Of a DNA stretch of 6,201 nt, positions 1 to 6,036 are shown piece after piece. Location of the stretch: positions 1-6,201 of the forward strand of contig DISF01000080.1 in assembly GCA_002421985.1 (NCBI GenBank). The letters run 5' to 3'. Position 1 is the first letter of the stretch, and each line of letters begins with the position of its first letter. A model generated the notes under the pieces. The model did not search any database, was not told the origin of the DNA, and saw only the letters and a list, made by a program, of their open reading frames with translations. The position numbers and the translations under genes are program-made. The DNA comes from Roseovarius sp. UBA6217. Lineage in GTDB: Bacteria; Pseudomonadota; Alphaproteobacteria; Rhodobacterales; Rhodobacteraceae.

Positions 1-21
1 AGAGGTGGTCTTGGATTTTCG
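1..21 (+). repeat. Left terminal inverted repeat of the IS3 element
   Basis: The first ten bases, AGAGGTGGTC, match the reverse complement of the right end exactly. Over 21 bp there are 18 identities, with mismatches at offsets 11, 12 and 16. The repeat may extend a few bases left of the window. Confidence 0.85.
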
Positions 22-62
22 AGCAGTTTTATGCCGCGCATCGCTCTGACTTTGGTTTCATG

Positions 63-312
63 TCACGCAGCAAGCCTCAATCGTGGTTCCTGTCCAGCAT
101 GGGCTTCGGCTGGGGTCAGCAGGCCATGGGATGAGTGCGGTCGTTTTTCATTGTAATATTTGATCCACGCACCGATGCCTCGGCGGACCTCAGAACCGGT
201 CTCGAAGACATTCAGATAGACGCATGCATATTTCAATGACCGCCAAAGCCGCTCGATCATACGGTTGTCGATCCAGCGTCCACGCCCGTCCATGGATATC
301 TTGACCTTAGCA
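63..312 (-). pseudogene. C-terminal remnant of the IS3 orfB transposase
   Basis: This is the downstream half of the same transposase, out of frame with the upstream part after the internal deletion. It reads KVKISMDGRGRW, then DNRMIERLWRSLKY, which carries the Glu that would be third in the DDE triad, then YYNEKRPHSS and a C-terminus ending LRLAA. The start given is the approximate deletion junction, not a start codon: the upstream frame breaks off just after TDITYI and this frame resumes at VKIS. In intact relatives about 70 residues lie between those points, including the second catalytic Asp (usually in an NTDQGSQF-like motif). No start codon with a ribosome binding site is evident here, so it is unlikely to be translated on its own. 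Confidence 0.82.
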
Positions 313-1014
313 GATATACGTGATGTCTGTACACCAGACCTGGTTGGGCCGGGTGATAGCCAGGTCCTTGAGAAGATAGGGATAGACCTTGTGCGCCGGG
401 GTCTTCTTGCTGGTGTTGGGTTCTTGGTAAATTGGCACAAGCCGCATCAGGCGCATCAGCCGCCGAACGCGTCGTGCCAGAGGCACGCTTTCAGCGTGAC
501 GCCGGCCACACCTGTGACCTTCGCGTTGCATATGGCGCGCCATCTGACGGGACCCATGCCAGGGCGTTTGCAGAAACTGTTTGTCGATGATCGACATGAA
601 CTTCAGGTTCTCGGCACTTTCGCCACGCGGCTGGTAGTACAGTGTCGAGCGCGTCAGCGACAACAGCGTACATTGCCGCCGCGTGCTCAGCTTGGGATGA
701 TCCTGATTCACCGCTTTTTGCCTCCATTCCCGAGAATGAGATTGGAGGCATCCACCAAAAAAATCCCGTTCCACCACAAGCTGGCCGATCTTGGCGTGGA
801 GCTTCTCAACCGCTTTCTCAGAAATTGGAGCAGCAGCAGGTTTGGCATCAAATGACTGCGCCATGTTCGCAAACGCCTGACGTTTCCATCCGTTGATCAT
901 GGTCGGATGTACTTCATGCTTTTTTGACAGTTCCACCGTCGTCAATTCTTCGCGGATCGCTTCAAGGGCAACCTTGGCCTTGAACTCAGCTGTATAGCGC
1001 TTGTGTTTTGCCAT
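307..1014 (-). pseudogene. IS3-family transposase orfA plus N-terminal orfB, fused in one frame and truncated
   Basis: The reading frame starts MAKHKRYTAEF with a helix-turn-helix DNA-binding region (about residues 1-50), followed by the orfA-like coiled segment ending IGQLVVERDF (77-85). It then continues directly into orfB: DHPKLS (105-110), RSTLYYQPRG (122-131), the PNTSKK block (199-204) and the integrase-core entry WCTDITYI, whose Asp230 would be the first acidic residue of the DDE triad. The frame stops right after this motif, so the second catalytic Asp is absent. In IS3 elements orfA and orfB are normally joined by a -1 ribosomal frameshift. Here a run of seven T (757-763, minus strand) puts both in one frame; with six T the orfA frame would end at a TGA at 710-708. 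About eight extra residues (around 173-180) also appear relative to the pattern I recall for this family. The product should be inactive as a transposase. Confidence 0.85.
708..720 (-). other. Probable vestigial -1 frameshift signal between orfA and orfB
   Basis: On the minus strand an A5G run (positions 719-714) lies just before a TGA (710-708) in the frame that orfA would have with six rather than seven T at 757-763. Slipping back one base on this run moves that frame exactly into the orfB frame, the classical IS3 arrangement. In this copy the signal is bypassed because the two frames are already joined upstream. Confidence 0.5.
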
Positions 1015-1060
1015 CTTCTCGTCGGTCCTTCATTAACAAGCCAGAGCCTATCAACTGGTC

Positions 1061-1081
1061 CGAAATTCCGCGACCACCTCT
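1061..1081 (-). repeat. Right terminal inverted repeat of the IS3 element
   Basis: Read on the minus strand this begins AGAGGTGGTC and pairs with positions 1-21 at 18 of 21 sites. It lies about 47 bp upstream of the orfA start codon. The exact outer boundary is uncertain by a few bases because the flanking target sequence cannot be compared on both sides. Confidence 0.85.
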
Positions 1082-1110
1082 CGCCGTGGGTTGACACCCA
1101 TCTTGCGGGT

Positions 1111-2184
1111 TTACCGCGACAACCCGCCATGCAGCGTCGGCACATCGAGCGCGGCAAAGCCGTAATGCCGCAGCCAGCGCAGATCCGACTCAAAAAACGC
1201 GCGCAGATCGGGGATGCCGTATTTCAGCATCGCGATCCGGTCGATTCCCATCCCAAACGCAAAGCCCTGCCATTCGTTCGGGTCGATATTCCCGGCCTCC
1301 AGCACCTTGGGGTGCACCATCCCTGATCCGAGGATTTCCAGCCAGTCGTCGCCCTCGCCCACCTTGAGCGTGCCGCCTTCCCAAGAGCAGCGGATATCCA
1401 CCTCCGCCGACGGCTCGGTGAACGGGAAATGCGACGCGCGAAAGCGCAGATCGACGTGATCGACCTCGAAGAACGCCTTGACGAATTCCTCCAGCACCCA
1501 TTTCAGGTTGGCCATGGAGATATCGCGGTCAATCGCCAGCCCCTCGACCTGATGGAACATTGGCGTATGCGTCTGGTCGTAATCCGCACGATAGACGCGG
1601 CCCGGCGCGATGATGCGCAAGGGTGCGCCCTCGGCCTGCATGGTGCGGATCTGCACCGGTGAGGTATGGGTCCGAAGCACATGCGGCGGCCGGTCGTCAC
1701 CTGCGTCGCGATGCATGTAGAACGTGTCCATCTCGGCGCGGGCGGGGTGGTGCGAGGGGATGTTGAGCGCGTCGAAATTATACCAGTCGCTTTCCACCTG
1801 CGGCCCCTCGGCCACGGCAAAGCCCATATCGGCAAAGATCGCCGTGACCTCCTCGGTCACCTGTGACACGGGGTGGATCGTGCCCTGACGCCGGGGACGC
1901 GCGGGCAGCGTCACATCAAGCCATTCGGCGCGCAACCGCTCGTCGAGCGCGGCATCCGCGAGCGCGGCGCGCCGCGCGGCCAGCGCCGAATTGATCTCGT
2001 CCTTGAGCGCGTTGAGGCGCGGACCGGCCTCCTGCCGCTCCTCGGGGCTCATCCGGCCAAGCTCGCGCATGGCAAGGCTGATCTCGCCCTTCTTGCCCAA
2101 GGCCTGCACGCGCAGCGCCTCGATCGCGGCCTCGTCGCCGGCATCGGCAATGGCCTTCAGGTATTTCTCGCGCAGATCGCTCAT
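1111..2184 (-). CDS. pheS: Phenylalanine--tRNA ligase alpha subunit
   Basis: This is the class II aminoacyl-tRNA synthetase catalytic subunit that charges tRNA-Phe with phenylalanine using ATP, acting in the cytoplasm as an alpha2-beta2 enzyme with PheT. The N-terminal helical arm (about 1-85) binds tRNA and contains LGKKGE. The catalytic domain shows motif 2 (GRVYRADYDQTHTPMFHQ, about 195-212), the phenylalanine-pocket stretch FRASHFPFTEPSAEVDI (248-264), LGSGMVHP (285-292) and motif 3 (GFAFGMGIDRIAML, 307-320). All of these look intact. I chose the ATG at 2184, giving 357 residues and an N-terminus of MSDLREKYL; a GGGGTG ribosome-binding-like sequence lies 6 nt upstream. A GTG nine bases earlier (2193) is possible but overlaps that site. 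The reading frame is complete despite an insertion sequence about 30 bp past the stop. pheT, often the next gene, is not in the window. Confidence 0.97.
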   Translation of the reverse strand: MSDLREKYLKAIADAGDEAAIEALRVQALGKKGEISLAMRELGRMSPEERQEAGPRLNALKDEINSALAARRAALADAALDERLRAEWLDVTLPARPRRQGTIHPVSQVTEEVTAIFADMGFAVAEGPQVESDWYNFDALNIPSHHPARAEMDTFYMHRDAGDDRPPHVLRTHTSPVQIRTMQAEGAPLRIIAPGRVYRADYDQTHTPMFHQVEGLAIDRDISMANLKWVLEEFVKAFFEVDHVDLRFRASHFPFTEPSAEVDIRCSWEGGTLKVGEGDDWLEILGSGMVHPKVLEAGNIDPNEWQGFAFGMGIDRIAMLKYGIPDLRAFFESDLRWLRHYGFAALDVPTLHGGLSR

Positions 2185-2190
2185 ATTCGT

Positions 2191-2196
2191 CACCCC
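2191..2196 (-). promoter_or_regulatory. Ribosome binding site deciding the pheS start
   Basis: GGGGTG on the minus strand ends 6 nt before the ATG at 2184. It overlaps the alternative GTG start at 2193-2191, which favours the ATG start. Confidence 0.5.
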
Positions 2197-2219
2197 GATA
2201 CTGTCACAGGCGGGTTAGC

Positions 2220-2238
2220 GCGCCCCGGCGCGGGGCGC
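2220..2238 (-). terminator. GC hairpin after the ion channel gene, possible terminator
   Basis: GCGCCCCG (2220-2227) and CGGGGCGC (2231-2238) form a perfect 8-bp stem with a 3-nt loop. The hairpin lies 5 bp past the stop codon of the ion channel and about 35 bp before the pheS start. There is no U-tract after it in the minus-strand direction, so it is not a canonical intrinsic terminator. It may cause partial termination, pausing or mRNA 3'-end protection. Confidence 0.45.
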
Positions 2239-2243
2239 AAGCG

Positions 2244-3041
2244 TCAGGGGCGGCGGTCTCCCTCGCCCGCGCGCTCGCGGAGCATCCCCTCCAGCCGTTC
2301 CAGCCGCGACAGCACCTCGTCGCGATAGCTGTCGGTCTTCTCGGAATCCTCGGCATGGTGGGCGTCCTGCATCGAATTGACGATAAGACCCACCAGCAGG
2401 TTCACCACCGCGAAAGTGGTGACCATGATGAACGGCACGAAAAAGGCCCAGGCCTGGGGATAGATCTCCATCACCGGGCGCACGATCCCCATCGACCACG
2501 ATTCCAGCGTCATGATCTGGAAGAGCGAATAGGCCGAGCGCCCCAGATCGCCGAACCAGTCGGGGAAGGCCGCGCCAAAGAGCTTGGTCGCCATGACCGC
2601 GCCGATATAGAAGATCATCCCCATCAGCAGAAACACCGAGCCCATGCCGGGCAGCGCGCTCACCAGCCCCTCGACCACGCGCCTGAGAGAGGGCGCGACC
2701 GAAACCACGCGCAACAGCCGCAGGATGCGCAGCGCGCGCAGCACCGCCAATCCTTGGGCCGTCGGCACGAGCGAGATGCCCACGATCACGAAATCGAAGA
2801 TGTTCCAGCCACGCCGGAAGAACCCGAGGATCCCGCGCGCATAAAGCTTGGCCAATATCTCGACAACGAAGATCGACAGACACAGCTTGTCCAGCCCGGT
2901 GATGAGAGCACCCGCGCGCGCCATGACCGGATCGACCGTTTCCAGCCCAAGGATGACGGCGTTGAACAGGATAACCCCAAGGATGGTATTCTGAAACAGC
3001 GACGTGTCGATAAACGCGCCGACGCGGTTGCGAAATGTCAT
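2244..3041 (-). CDS. Bacterial voltage-gated sodium channel (NaChBac/NavAb-like)
   Basis: The 265-residue protein has the six-helix plan of a single-domain channel that assembles as a tetramer in the inner membrane. S1 is about 17-34, S2 about 50-68, S3 about 80-94, and the S4 voltage sensor about 99-113 carries arginines at three-residue spacing (R102, R105, R108, R111). S5 is about 133-152, the pore lies between, and S6 is about 197-222. The selectivity filter TLESWSM (178-184) is identical to that of sodium-selective NavAb, with E180 as the filter glutamate. A C-terminal stretch (about 238-258, EVLSRLERLEGML) has leucine heptads typical of the tetrameric coiled coil in these channels. ATG at 3041 follows a GGGGCAGGAC leader. 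It lies between HIT (61 bp upstream) and pheS (59 bp downstream). In such channels depolarisation opens a sodium-selective pore, with proposed links to motility, pH or salt response. Sodium selectivity here is inferred from the filter, not shown. Confidence 0.93.
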   Translation of the reverse strand: MTFRNRVGAFIDTSLFQNTILGVILFNAVILGLETVDPVMARAGALITGLDKLCLSIFVVEILAKLYARGILGFFRRGWNIFDFVIVGISLVPTAQGLAVLRALRILRLLRVVSVAPSLRRVVEGLVSALPGMGSVFLLMGMIFYIGAVMATKLFGAAFPDWFGDLGRSAYSLFQIMTLESWSMGIVRPVMEIYPQAWAFFVPFIMVTTFAVVNLLVGLIVNSMQDAHHAEDSEKTDSYRDEVLSRLERLEGMLRERAGEGDRRP

Positions 3042-3072
3042 GTCCTGCCCCTGCTGTGACGCGCTTCATATG

Positions 3073-3091
3073 GGCGCGGCCGAACCGCGCC
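3073..3091 (-). terminator. GC hairpin between the HIT gene and the channel gene
   Basis: GGCGCGG (3073-3079) pairs perfectly with CCGCGCC (3085-3091) around a 5-nt loop, 11 bp after the HIT stop codon and about 30 bp before the channel start. No U-tract follows in the minus-strand direction. It could be a weak terminator or a processing or attenuation structure separating the two genes. Confidence 0.4.
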
Positions 3092-3102
3092 GCAAGCCGC
3101 CC

Positions 3103-3489
3103 TCAGCCCTGTGCACGCCCCACCATCCGGCCCAGAATCCGCCCGCCAAGGATGTGCAGGTGATAATGCGGCACCTCCTGCACCCCGGCCTCGCCCGCGT
3201 TGGAGATGGCGCGAAAGCCCCCGCCACCCGCGCCCGGCGTCACGGCGGTCAGGCGGCAAACCTCGGCTACGGCGCGGTTGAAATCGACGATCTCGGCCTC
3301 GCTCGCCTCGGCGGCGAAATGCGCGTAATCCACGTAAGGCCCCTTGGGGATCACCAGCACATGCACCGGGGCCTGCGGCTGGATATCCTCGAAGGCAAGC
3401 GTATGCGCGGTTTCCAGCACGGTCTTGTTGGGAATCTCGCCGCGCAGGATTTTTGCAAACACGTTCTGGTCGTCGTAAACATAGGTCAT
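3103..3489 (-). CDS. Histidine triad (HIT) family protein, HinT-like
   Basis: The 128-residue protein is a complete HIT-domain protein of the Hint branch, a small cytoplasmic purine-nucleotide hydrolase or transferase usually acting on phosphoramidates such as adenosine 5'-monophosphoramidate. The N-terminus (FAKILRGEIP, 11-20) and FEDIQPQAPVHVLVIPKG (33-50) are typical Hint strands. The signature HYHLHILGGR (108-117) supplies the histidine triad H108, H110 and H112, with H110 the expected nucleophile. Upstream N97 and G99 (ISNAGE) also fit. A strong AAGGAG site sits 5 nt before the ATG and overlaps the TAA of the glycosyltransferase gene, so the two are probably co-transcribed and translationally coupled. 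The natural substrate cannot be read from sequence. Confidence 0.95.
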   Translation of the reverse strand: MTYVYDDQNVFAKILRGEIPNKTVLETAHTLAFEDIQPQAPVHVLVIPKGPYVDYAHFAAEASEAEIVDFNRAVAEVCRLTAVTPGAGGGGFRAISNAGEAGVQEVPHYHLHILGGRILGRMVGRAQG

Positions 3490-3494
3490 GATGG

Positions 3495-3500
3495 CTCCTT
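3495..3500 (-). promoter_or_regulatory. Strong ribosome binding site of the HIT gene
   Basis: AAGGAG on the minus strand, 5 nt before the ATG at 3489. Its first two bases lie inside the TAA stop codon (3501-3499) of the upstream glycosyltransferase gene, which supports coupled translation. Confidence 0.8.
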
Positions 3501-5076
3501 AATCTGCGAACAGGTGGTCAAGCTCGATGATTTCCTGCGCCTTTTCGGCGGGAATATCAAGAAACCGCGCCAGAGGGGCGGCATTCGCGCGGCGGTCGTC
3601 GCCCTCGCGCAGGATGGAATGGTTTTCGAACCCGGCATCGCGGATGCGGTCCTGTTCATGGATGATATCGGCGCGGAGCGTCGGCAGCAGACGGTCGAGC
3701 GTGTCCTCGGGCGTCTGCTCTCCGGCAAGCCCGGCACGCCGCGCATGACCGGCAAGATAGGCATCCGAAAACGTGCATTGAACCTCAAGCAGCCGCGTCT
3801 TGACCCGGTCGCCGCAGAAATCCTGCAACAGGTCCATATTGGCCGGATCCATGCAGATCAGGAGGCGGTCGGTCCCGTAATAGTCAAACAGCATCCGCAT
3901 CAGCGCGCGGCGGTGGCGTGTGCGCTTGCCAAGCGTGGCCTGAATGCCGCCCAGATCGGGCAGAGCGGCACTTTCCTCGTTGAACAGGTATTCGAGCACG
4001 GGCAGGTTGGTCATCTGCCGGATGCGCGCCACGAGCCGCTTGGCGACATGCCATTTCTTGCAGATCACGATCATCAATTCGCGGTTGCGCCCGATCGTGC
4101 TCTCGACCTCCCAGAAGCGCGGGGAAAACCGCCGCCCCTCGCGCCCGCGCCCGGTCAGGAAGGTGTAGAGATTGCGCCCCTCATTCGAAATCTTGAATTG
4201 CACGGCGTCGTTGCCGTAGAGCGCGCCCAGCCGCCGCTTGAGCACGATTGCCTCGGGGCTGATCTTGCGCGCGAAGAGGTAATCCTGCCCCACAAGCATG
4301 TCGTAATGGTCGTTGTAGAACGTGACCGGCATTCCGTAATCGGTAAACATCAGAAAGGTGAGCGTGCGGGTCTCGATCTCTGTCTCGGGCACGAGATGGC
4401 GCACCAGCGTCTGGAAAAACGTCTCGTCCGGGATCCAGGTGGTGCGGAAAAACCGCATCACGTCGCGCCGGGTGCGGGTGAAATCGAGAATCCATTCCAC
4501 CGTGCGGCGGCGCAGGCACCACCATTGGCTACCGATCTGCACGTCGATGTCATGCGGAATGTCGCGCGTGAGGCGCAGCTTGCGTTGCAGGTTGAACGAA
4601 GCGTAGAACCGCTTGGTCTGGGTGCGCTCGTTAAAGAAGTGGCGGTAGATGAGCCGCTCTTCCTTCATCCCGGTCTTGATCCAGTCGCTTTCGAAATAGT
4701 CGAAACTCTCGATGTAATCGACATCGCGGGCATCGAGAAATTCATGGGCATGGCGTGACGACTTGATCGGCGCGCAGTCACCCGAGAGCATGTAGAAATG
4801 CGTCGCGCGCGGGAACGCCTCAACCGCCGCCTGCACTGCATGGAGCGTTGCCTGCACCAGCGACCACTCGCCCCAGCCACATTTGATCCGGCGACCGGCA
4901 AACACGACATTGGGATTGTCCGCCAGCCCCTCGCGGATCTGTGCAAAGGCCTCGGGCTTGGCGCGGGCGTCGAAATGAATGGCGATGTAATCGCCCGCCG
5001 CCGTCAGCATCCGCGCCTGCCGCACGATGGCCTCGGGATCCTTGTGACACAGCAGTATGAAGGCGATTCGTGCCAT
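3499..5076 (-). CDS. GT14-type (core-2/I-branching) beta-1,6-N-acetylglucosaminyltransferase-like protein with extra C-terminal domain
   Basis: The 525-residue protein begins ARIAFILLCHKDPEAI (2-17), the start of the Branch-type glycosyltransferase fold. It continues with YIAIHFDARA (30-39), CGWGEWSLVQATL (66-78), FYMLSGDCAPIKS (94-106), GSQWWCLRR (182-190) and WIPDETFFQTLV (214-225). These match, in order, the conserved blocks of family GT14, whose eukaryotic members add beta-1,6-GlcNAc branches. E218 in the PDE motif corresponds to the proposed catalytic base. The catalytic part covers about 1-270. Residues of about 320-525 form a second domain that I do not recognise with confidence; Rhodobacterales homologues often carry a domain of unknown function here. 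It includes PVLEYLFNEESAALPDLGG (359-377) and a strand-like segment RLLICMDPANMDLLQDF (404-420). No signal peptide or membrane helix is seen, so it probably works at the cytoplasmic face on a glycan precursor. Donor and acceptor are unknown. The gene is divergent from a sulfotransferase and 9 bp upstream of the HIT gene. Confidence 0.85.
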   Translation of the reverse strand: MARIAFILLCHKDPEAIVRQARMLTAAGDYIAIHFDARAKPEAFAQIREGLADNPNVVFAGRRIKCGWGEWSLVQATLHAVQAAVEAFPRATHFYMLSGDCAPIKSSRHAHEFLDARDVDYIESFDYFESDWIKTGMKEERLIYRHFFNERTQTKRFYASFNLQRKLRLTRDIPHDIDVQIGSQWWCLRRRTVEWILDFTRTRRDVMRFFRTTWIPDETFFQTLVRHLVPETEIETRTLTFLMFTDYGMPVTFYNDHYDMLVGQDYLFARKISPEAIVLKRRLGALYGNDAVQFKISNEGRNLYTFLTGRGREGRRFSPRFWEVESTIGRNRELMIVICKKWHVAKRLVARIRQMTNLPVLEYLFNEESAALPDLGGIQATLGKRTRHRRALMRMLFDYYGTDRLLICMDPANMDLLQDFCGDRVKTRLLEVQCTFSDAYLAGHARRAGLAGEQTPEDTLDRLLPTLRADIIHEQDRIRDAGFENHSILREGDDRRANAAPLARFLDIPAEKAQEIIELDHLFAD

Positions 5077-5216
5077 TAAGGAAACGGTTCCCTGTGATTT
5101 TCGCTCATTGTCTAAAGCATTAACGTTGAACGGAGGGTCAATAAACAGGCTTTCGTTGTTTTTTTGAAGAGGTTAGACAAGCCTGATACAGCAAGAAAGA
5201 GAAAGGCGAGGCGATC
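5077..5216. promoter_or_regulatory. Divergent intergenic promoter region between glycosyltransferase and sulfotransferase genes
   Basis: This 140-bp region is clearly richer in A and T than the genes on either side and must hold the promoters for both directions. On the minus strand TTGACC (5141-5136) followed after 17 bp by GCTTTA (5118-5113) is a possible but weak -35/-10 pair for the glycosyltransferase. On the plus strand no good -35/-10 pair was found. An imperfect palindrome GGAAACGGTTCC (5080-5091) overlaps the leader just before the glycosyltransferase start codon, where no strong ribosome binding site is seen. A purine-rich stretch with AGGCGAGG precedes the sulfotransferase ATG. No other gene fits here. 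Confidence 0.6.
5108..5180. repeat. Symmetric 8-bp inverted repeat in the divergent promoter region
   Basis: TTGTCTAA (5108-5115) and TTAGACAA (5173-5180) are exact reverse complements 57 bp apart, centred at about 5144, almost the midpoint of the intergenic region (about 5146). A second overlapping pair, CAGGCTT (5146-5152) and AAGCCTG (5179-5185), is also exact. They could be operator half-sites for one regulator of both genes. Short repeats of this size can also arise by chance. Confidence 0.4.
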
Positions 5217-6035
5217 ATGAGCTTTCCGGGAACCTGGATGACCGAGAGCGAGAGCGTGGTCTACCGCGTCGTGCCCAAATGCGCCTGCTCTACCATCGGC
5301 CAGATCATGTATTATTCGGATCATGGTGAATTCTTTGACGGAGACATCCACGATGCCACCTCAGGGATGCACAAATGGGCCATAGAGGACAGCCAGAAGG
5401 TGATCTCGGCCAATGTCCGCGCGCATGGCTCTTACGCCTTCACCTGTGTGCGCAATCCCTACACACGCATCCTGTCGTCGTTCTTCGACAAGATTTGTGG
5501 CATTCAGCGCAACGGGCGGCGCTATCGCGGCAAGCTGGTGCCGACGATCATCCAGAAATACGGCATCGAGGTGGGCGGCGAGGACGGCCAGGGCGAGTTC
5601 GACCAGATCCGCAGCTTTCGCCGCTTCCTGCTTTTCGCCCGCGACACCATCCGCTGGAAGCGCCCGATGGAGCCGGATATCCACTGGTCGGCCATGTCGG
5701 GCCATGTCTCCACCTTCATCGTCAACGGTGGCCGCTACGACAAGATCTTCTGGACCGAGAAATTCGACGAGGGCATGGGCGAGGTGCTGGCGGCGATCAA
5801 TACGCCGCACAAGGTTGACCTAACGAAAATCCCCCGCTTCAACGAATCCGAGGGTCACGGGCCGAAACGCGCGCATCCGGTGGAGGATTATTTCGACGAT
5901 CTCGCGATGCATCTGGTCTACGAGATCTACAAACGCGATTTCGAGGTGTTCAAATACGATTTCGAGAACCCGGCCAACAAGATGCCCGTGGGCGAGATCG
6001 ACCTTGACGAGGTCCACGCCAAGCTGGGCGAGTAG
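5217..6035 (+). CDS. Sulfotransferase family 2-like protein (PAPS-dependent)
   Basis: The 272-residue protein resembles the Sulfotransfer_2 group (carbohydrate sulfotransferase type), which moves sulfate from PAPS to a hydroxyl of a sugar or other acceptor. Near the N-terminus, VVPKCACSTI (18-27) is the 5'-phosphosulfate binding loop (PKxxxS/T type, with K21 and S25). RNPYTRILSSFFD (79-91) is the 3'-phosphate binding motif, with R79 and S87 as likely contacts. EPDIHWSAM (152-160) and the C-terminal VYEIYKRDFEVFKYDF (234-249) are also typical of the family. No signal peptide or membrane segment is visible, so it should act in the cytoplasm. The ATG at 5217 follows a purine-rich leader with a modest GAGG site. 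It is divergent from the GT14-type glycosyltransferase, which suggests, but does not prove, a sulfated surface glycan as the product. The acceptor cannot be assigned. Confidence 0.85.
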   Translation: MSFPGTWMTESESVVYRVVPKCACSTIGQIMYYSDHGEFFDGDIHDATSGMHKWAIEDSQKVISANVRAHGSYAFTCVRNPYTRILSSFFDKICGIQRNGRRYRGKLVPTIIQKYGIEVGGEDGQGEFDQIRSFRRFLLFARDTIRWKRPMEPDIHWSAMSGHVSTFIVNGGRYDKIFWTEKFDEGMGEVLAAINTPHKVDLTKIPRFNESEGHGPKRAHPVEDYFDDLAMHLVYEIYKRDFEVFKYDFENPANKMPVGEIDLDEVHAKLGE

Positions 6036-6036
6036 C

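Larger units (their letters stand above)
1..1081 (-). mobile_element. IS3-family insertion sequence, internally deleted and degenerate
   Basis: Both ends carry matching inverted repeats (1-21 and 1061-1081, 18 of 21 positions identical), and between them lie the two halves of an IS3-type orfA/orfB transposase reading on the minus strand. The element is about 1.08 kb. Intact members of this family are usually 1.2-1.5 kb, and the shortfall fits a missing stretch of roughly 200 bp in the transposase core near 306-313. The first base of the window already lies in the left repeat, so the true outer end and any target-site duplication on that side cannot be seen. The element sits about 30 bp beyond the pheS stop codon, in the same orientation as pheS. 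It cannot make a complete transposase but could be moved in trans if a related active copy exists, because both ends are present. Confidence 0.88.

Noticed and set aside
265..855. 196-residue plus-strand frame within the insertion sequence
   Set aside because: It is antisense to the transposase remnants, which account for the coding signal.
1087..1100. TGGGT/ACCCA stem as a pheS terminator
   Set aside because: The stem is only about 5 bp with no U-tract after it, too weak to call.
2185..2193. GTG start of pheS nine bases upstream
   Set aside because: It overlaps the GGGGTG ribosome-binding-like site, and the ATG at 2184 gives the N-terminus and length expected of the family.
2355..3059. 234-residue plus-strand frame opposite the channel
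   Set aside because: It is an antisense shadow with extreme His, Arg and Asp content and no family resemblance.
2215..3069. 284-residue minus-strand frame overlapping the ion channel
   Set aside because: It is an out-of-frame shadow of the channel gene; the translation is Arg- and Gly-rich, with none of the channel motifs.
3004..4758. 584-residue open frame on the plus strand
   Set aside because: It lies antisense to the HIT and glycosyltransferase genes, which have clear family motifs. Long antisense frames are expected in high-GC DNA, and its translation is rich in His, Arg and Gly with no recognisable domain.
5126..5154. TTGAAC as a -35 box for the sulfotransferase
   Set aside because: No acceptable -10 sequence lies 16-18 bp downstream.
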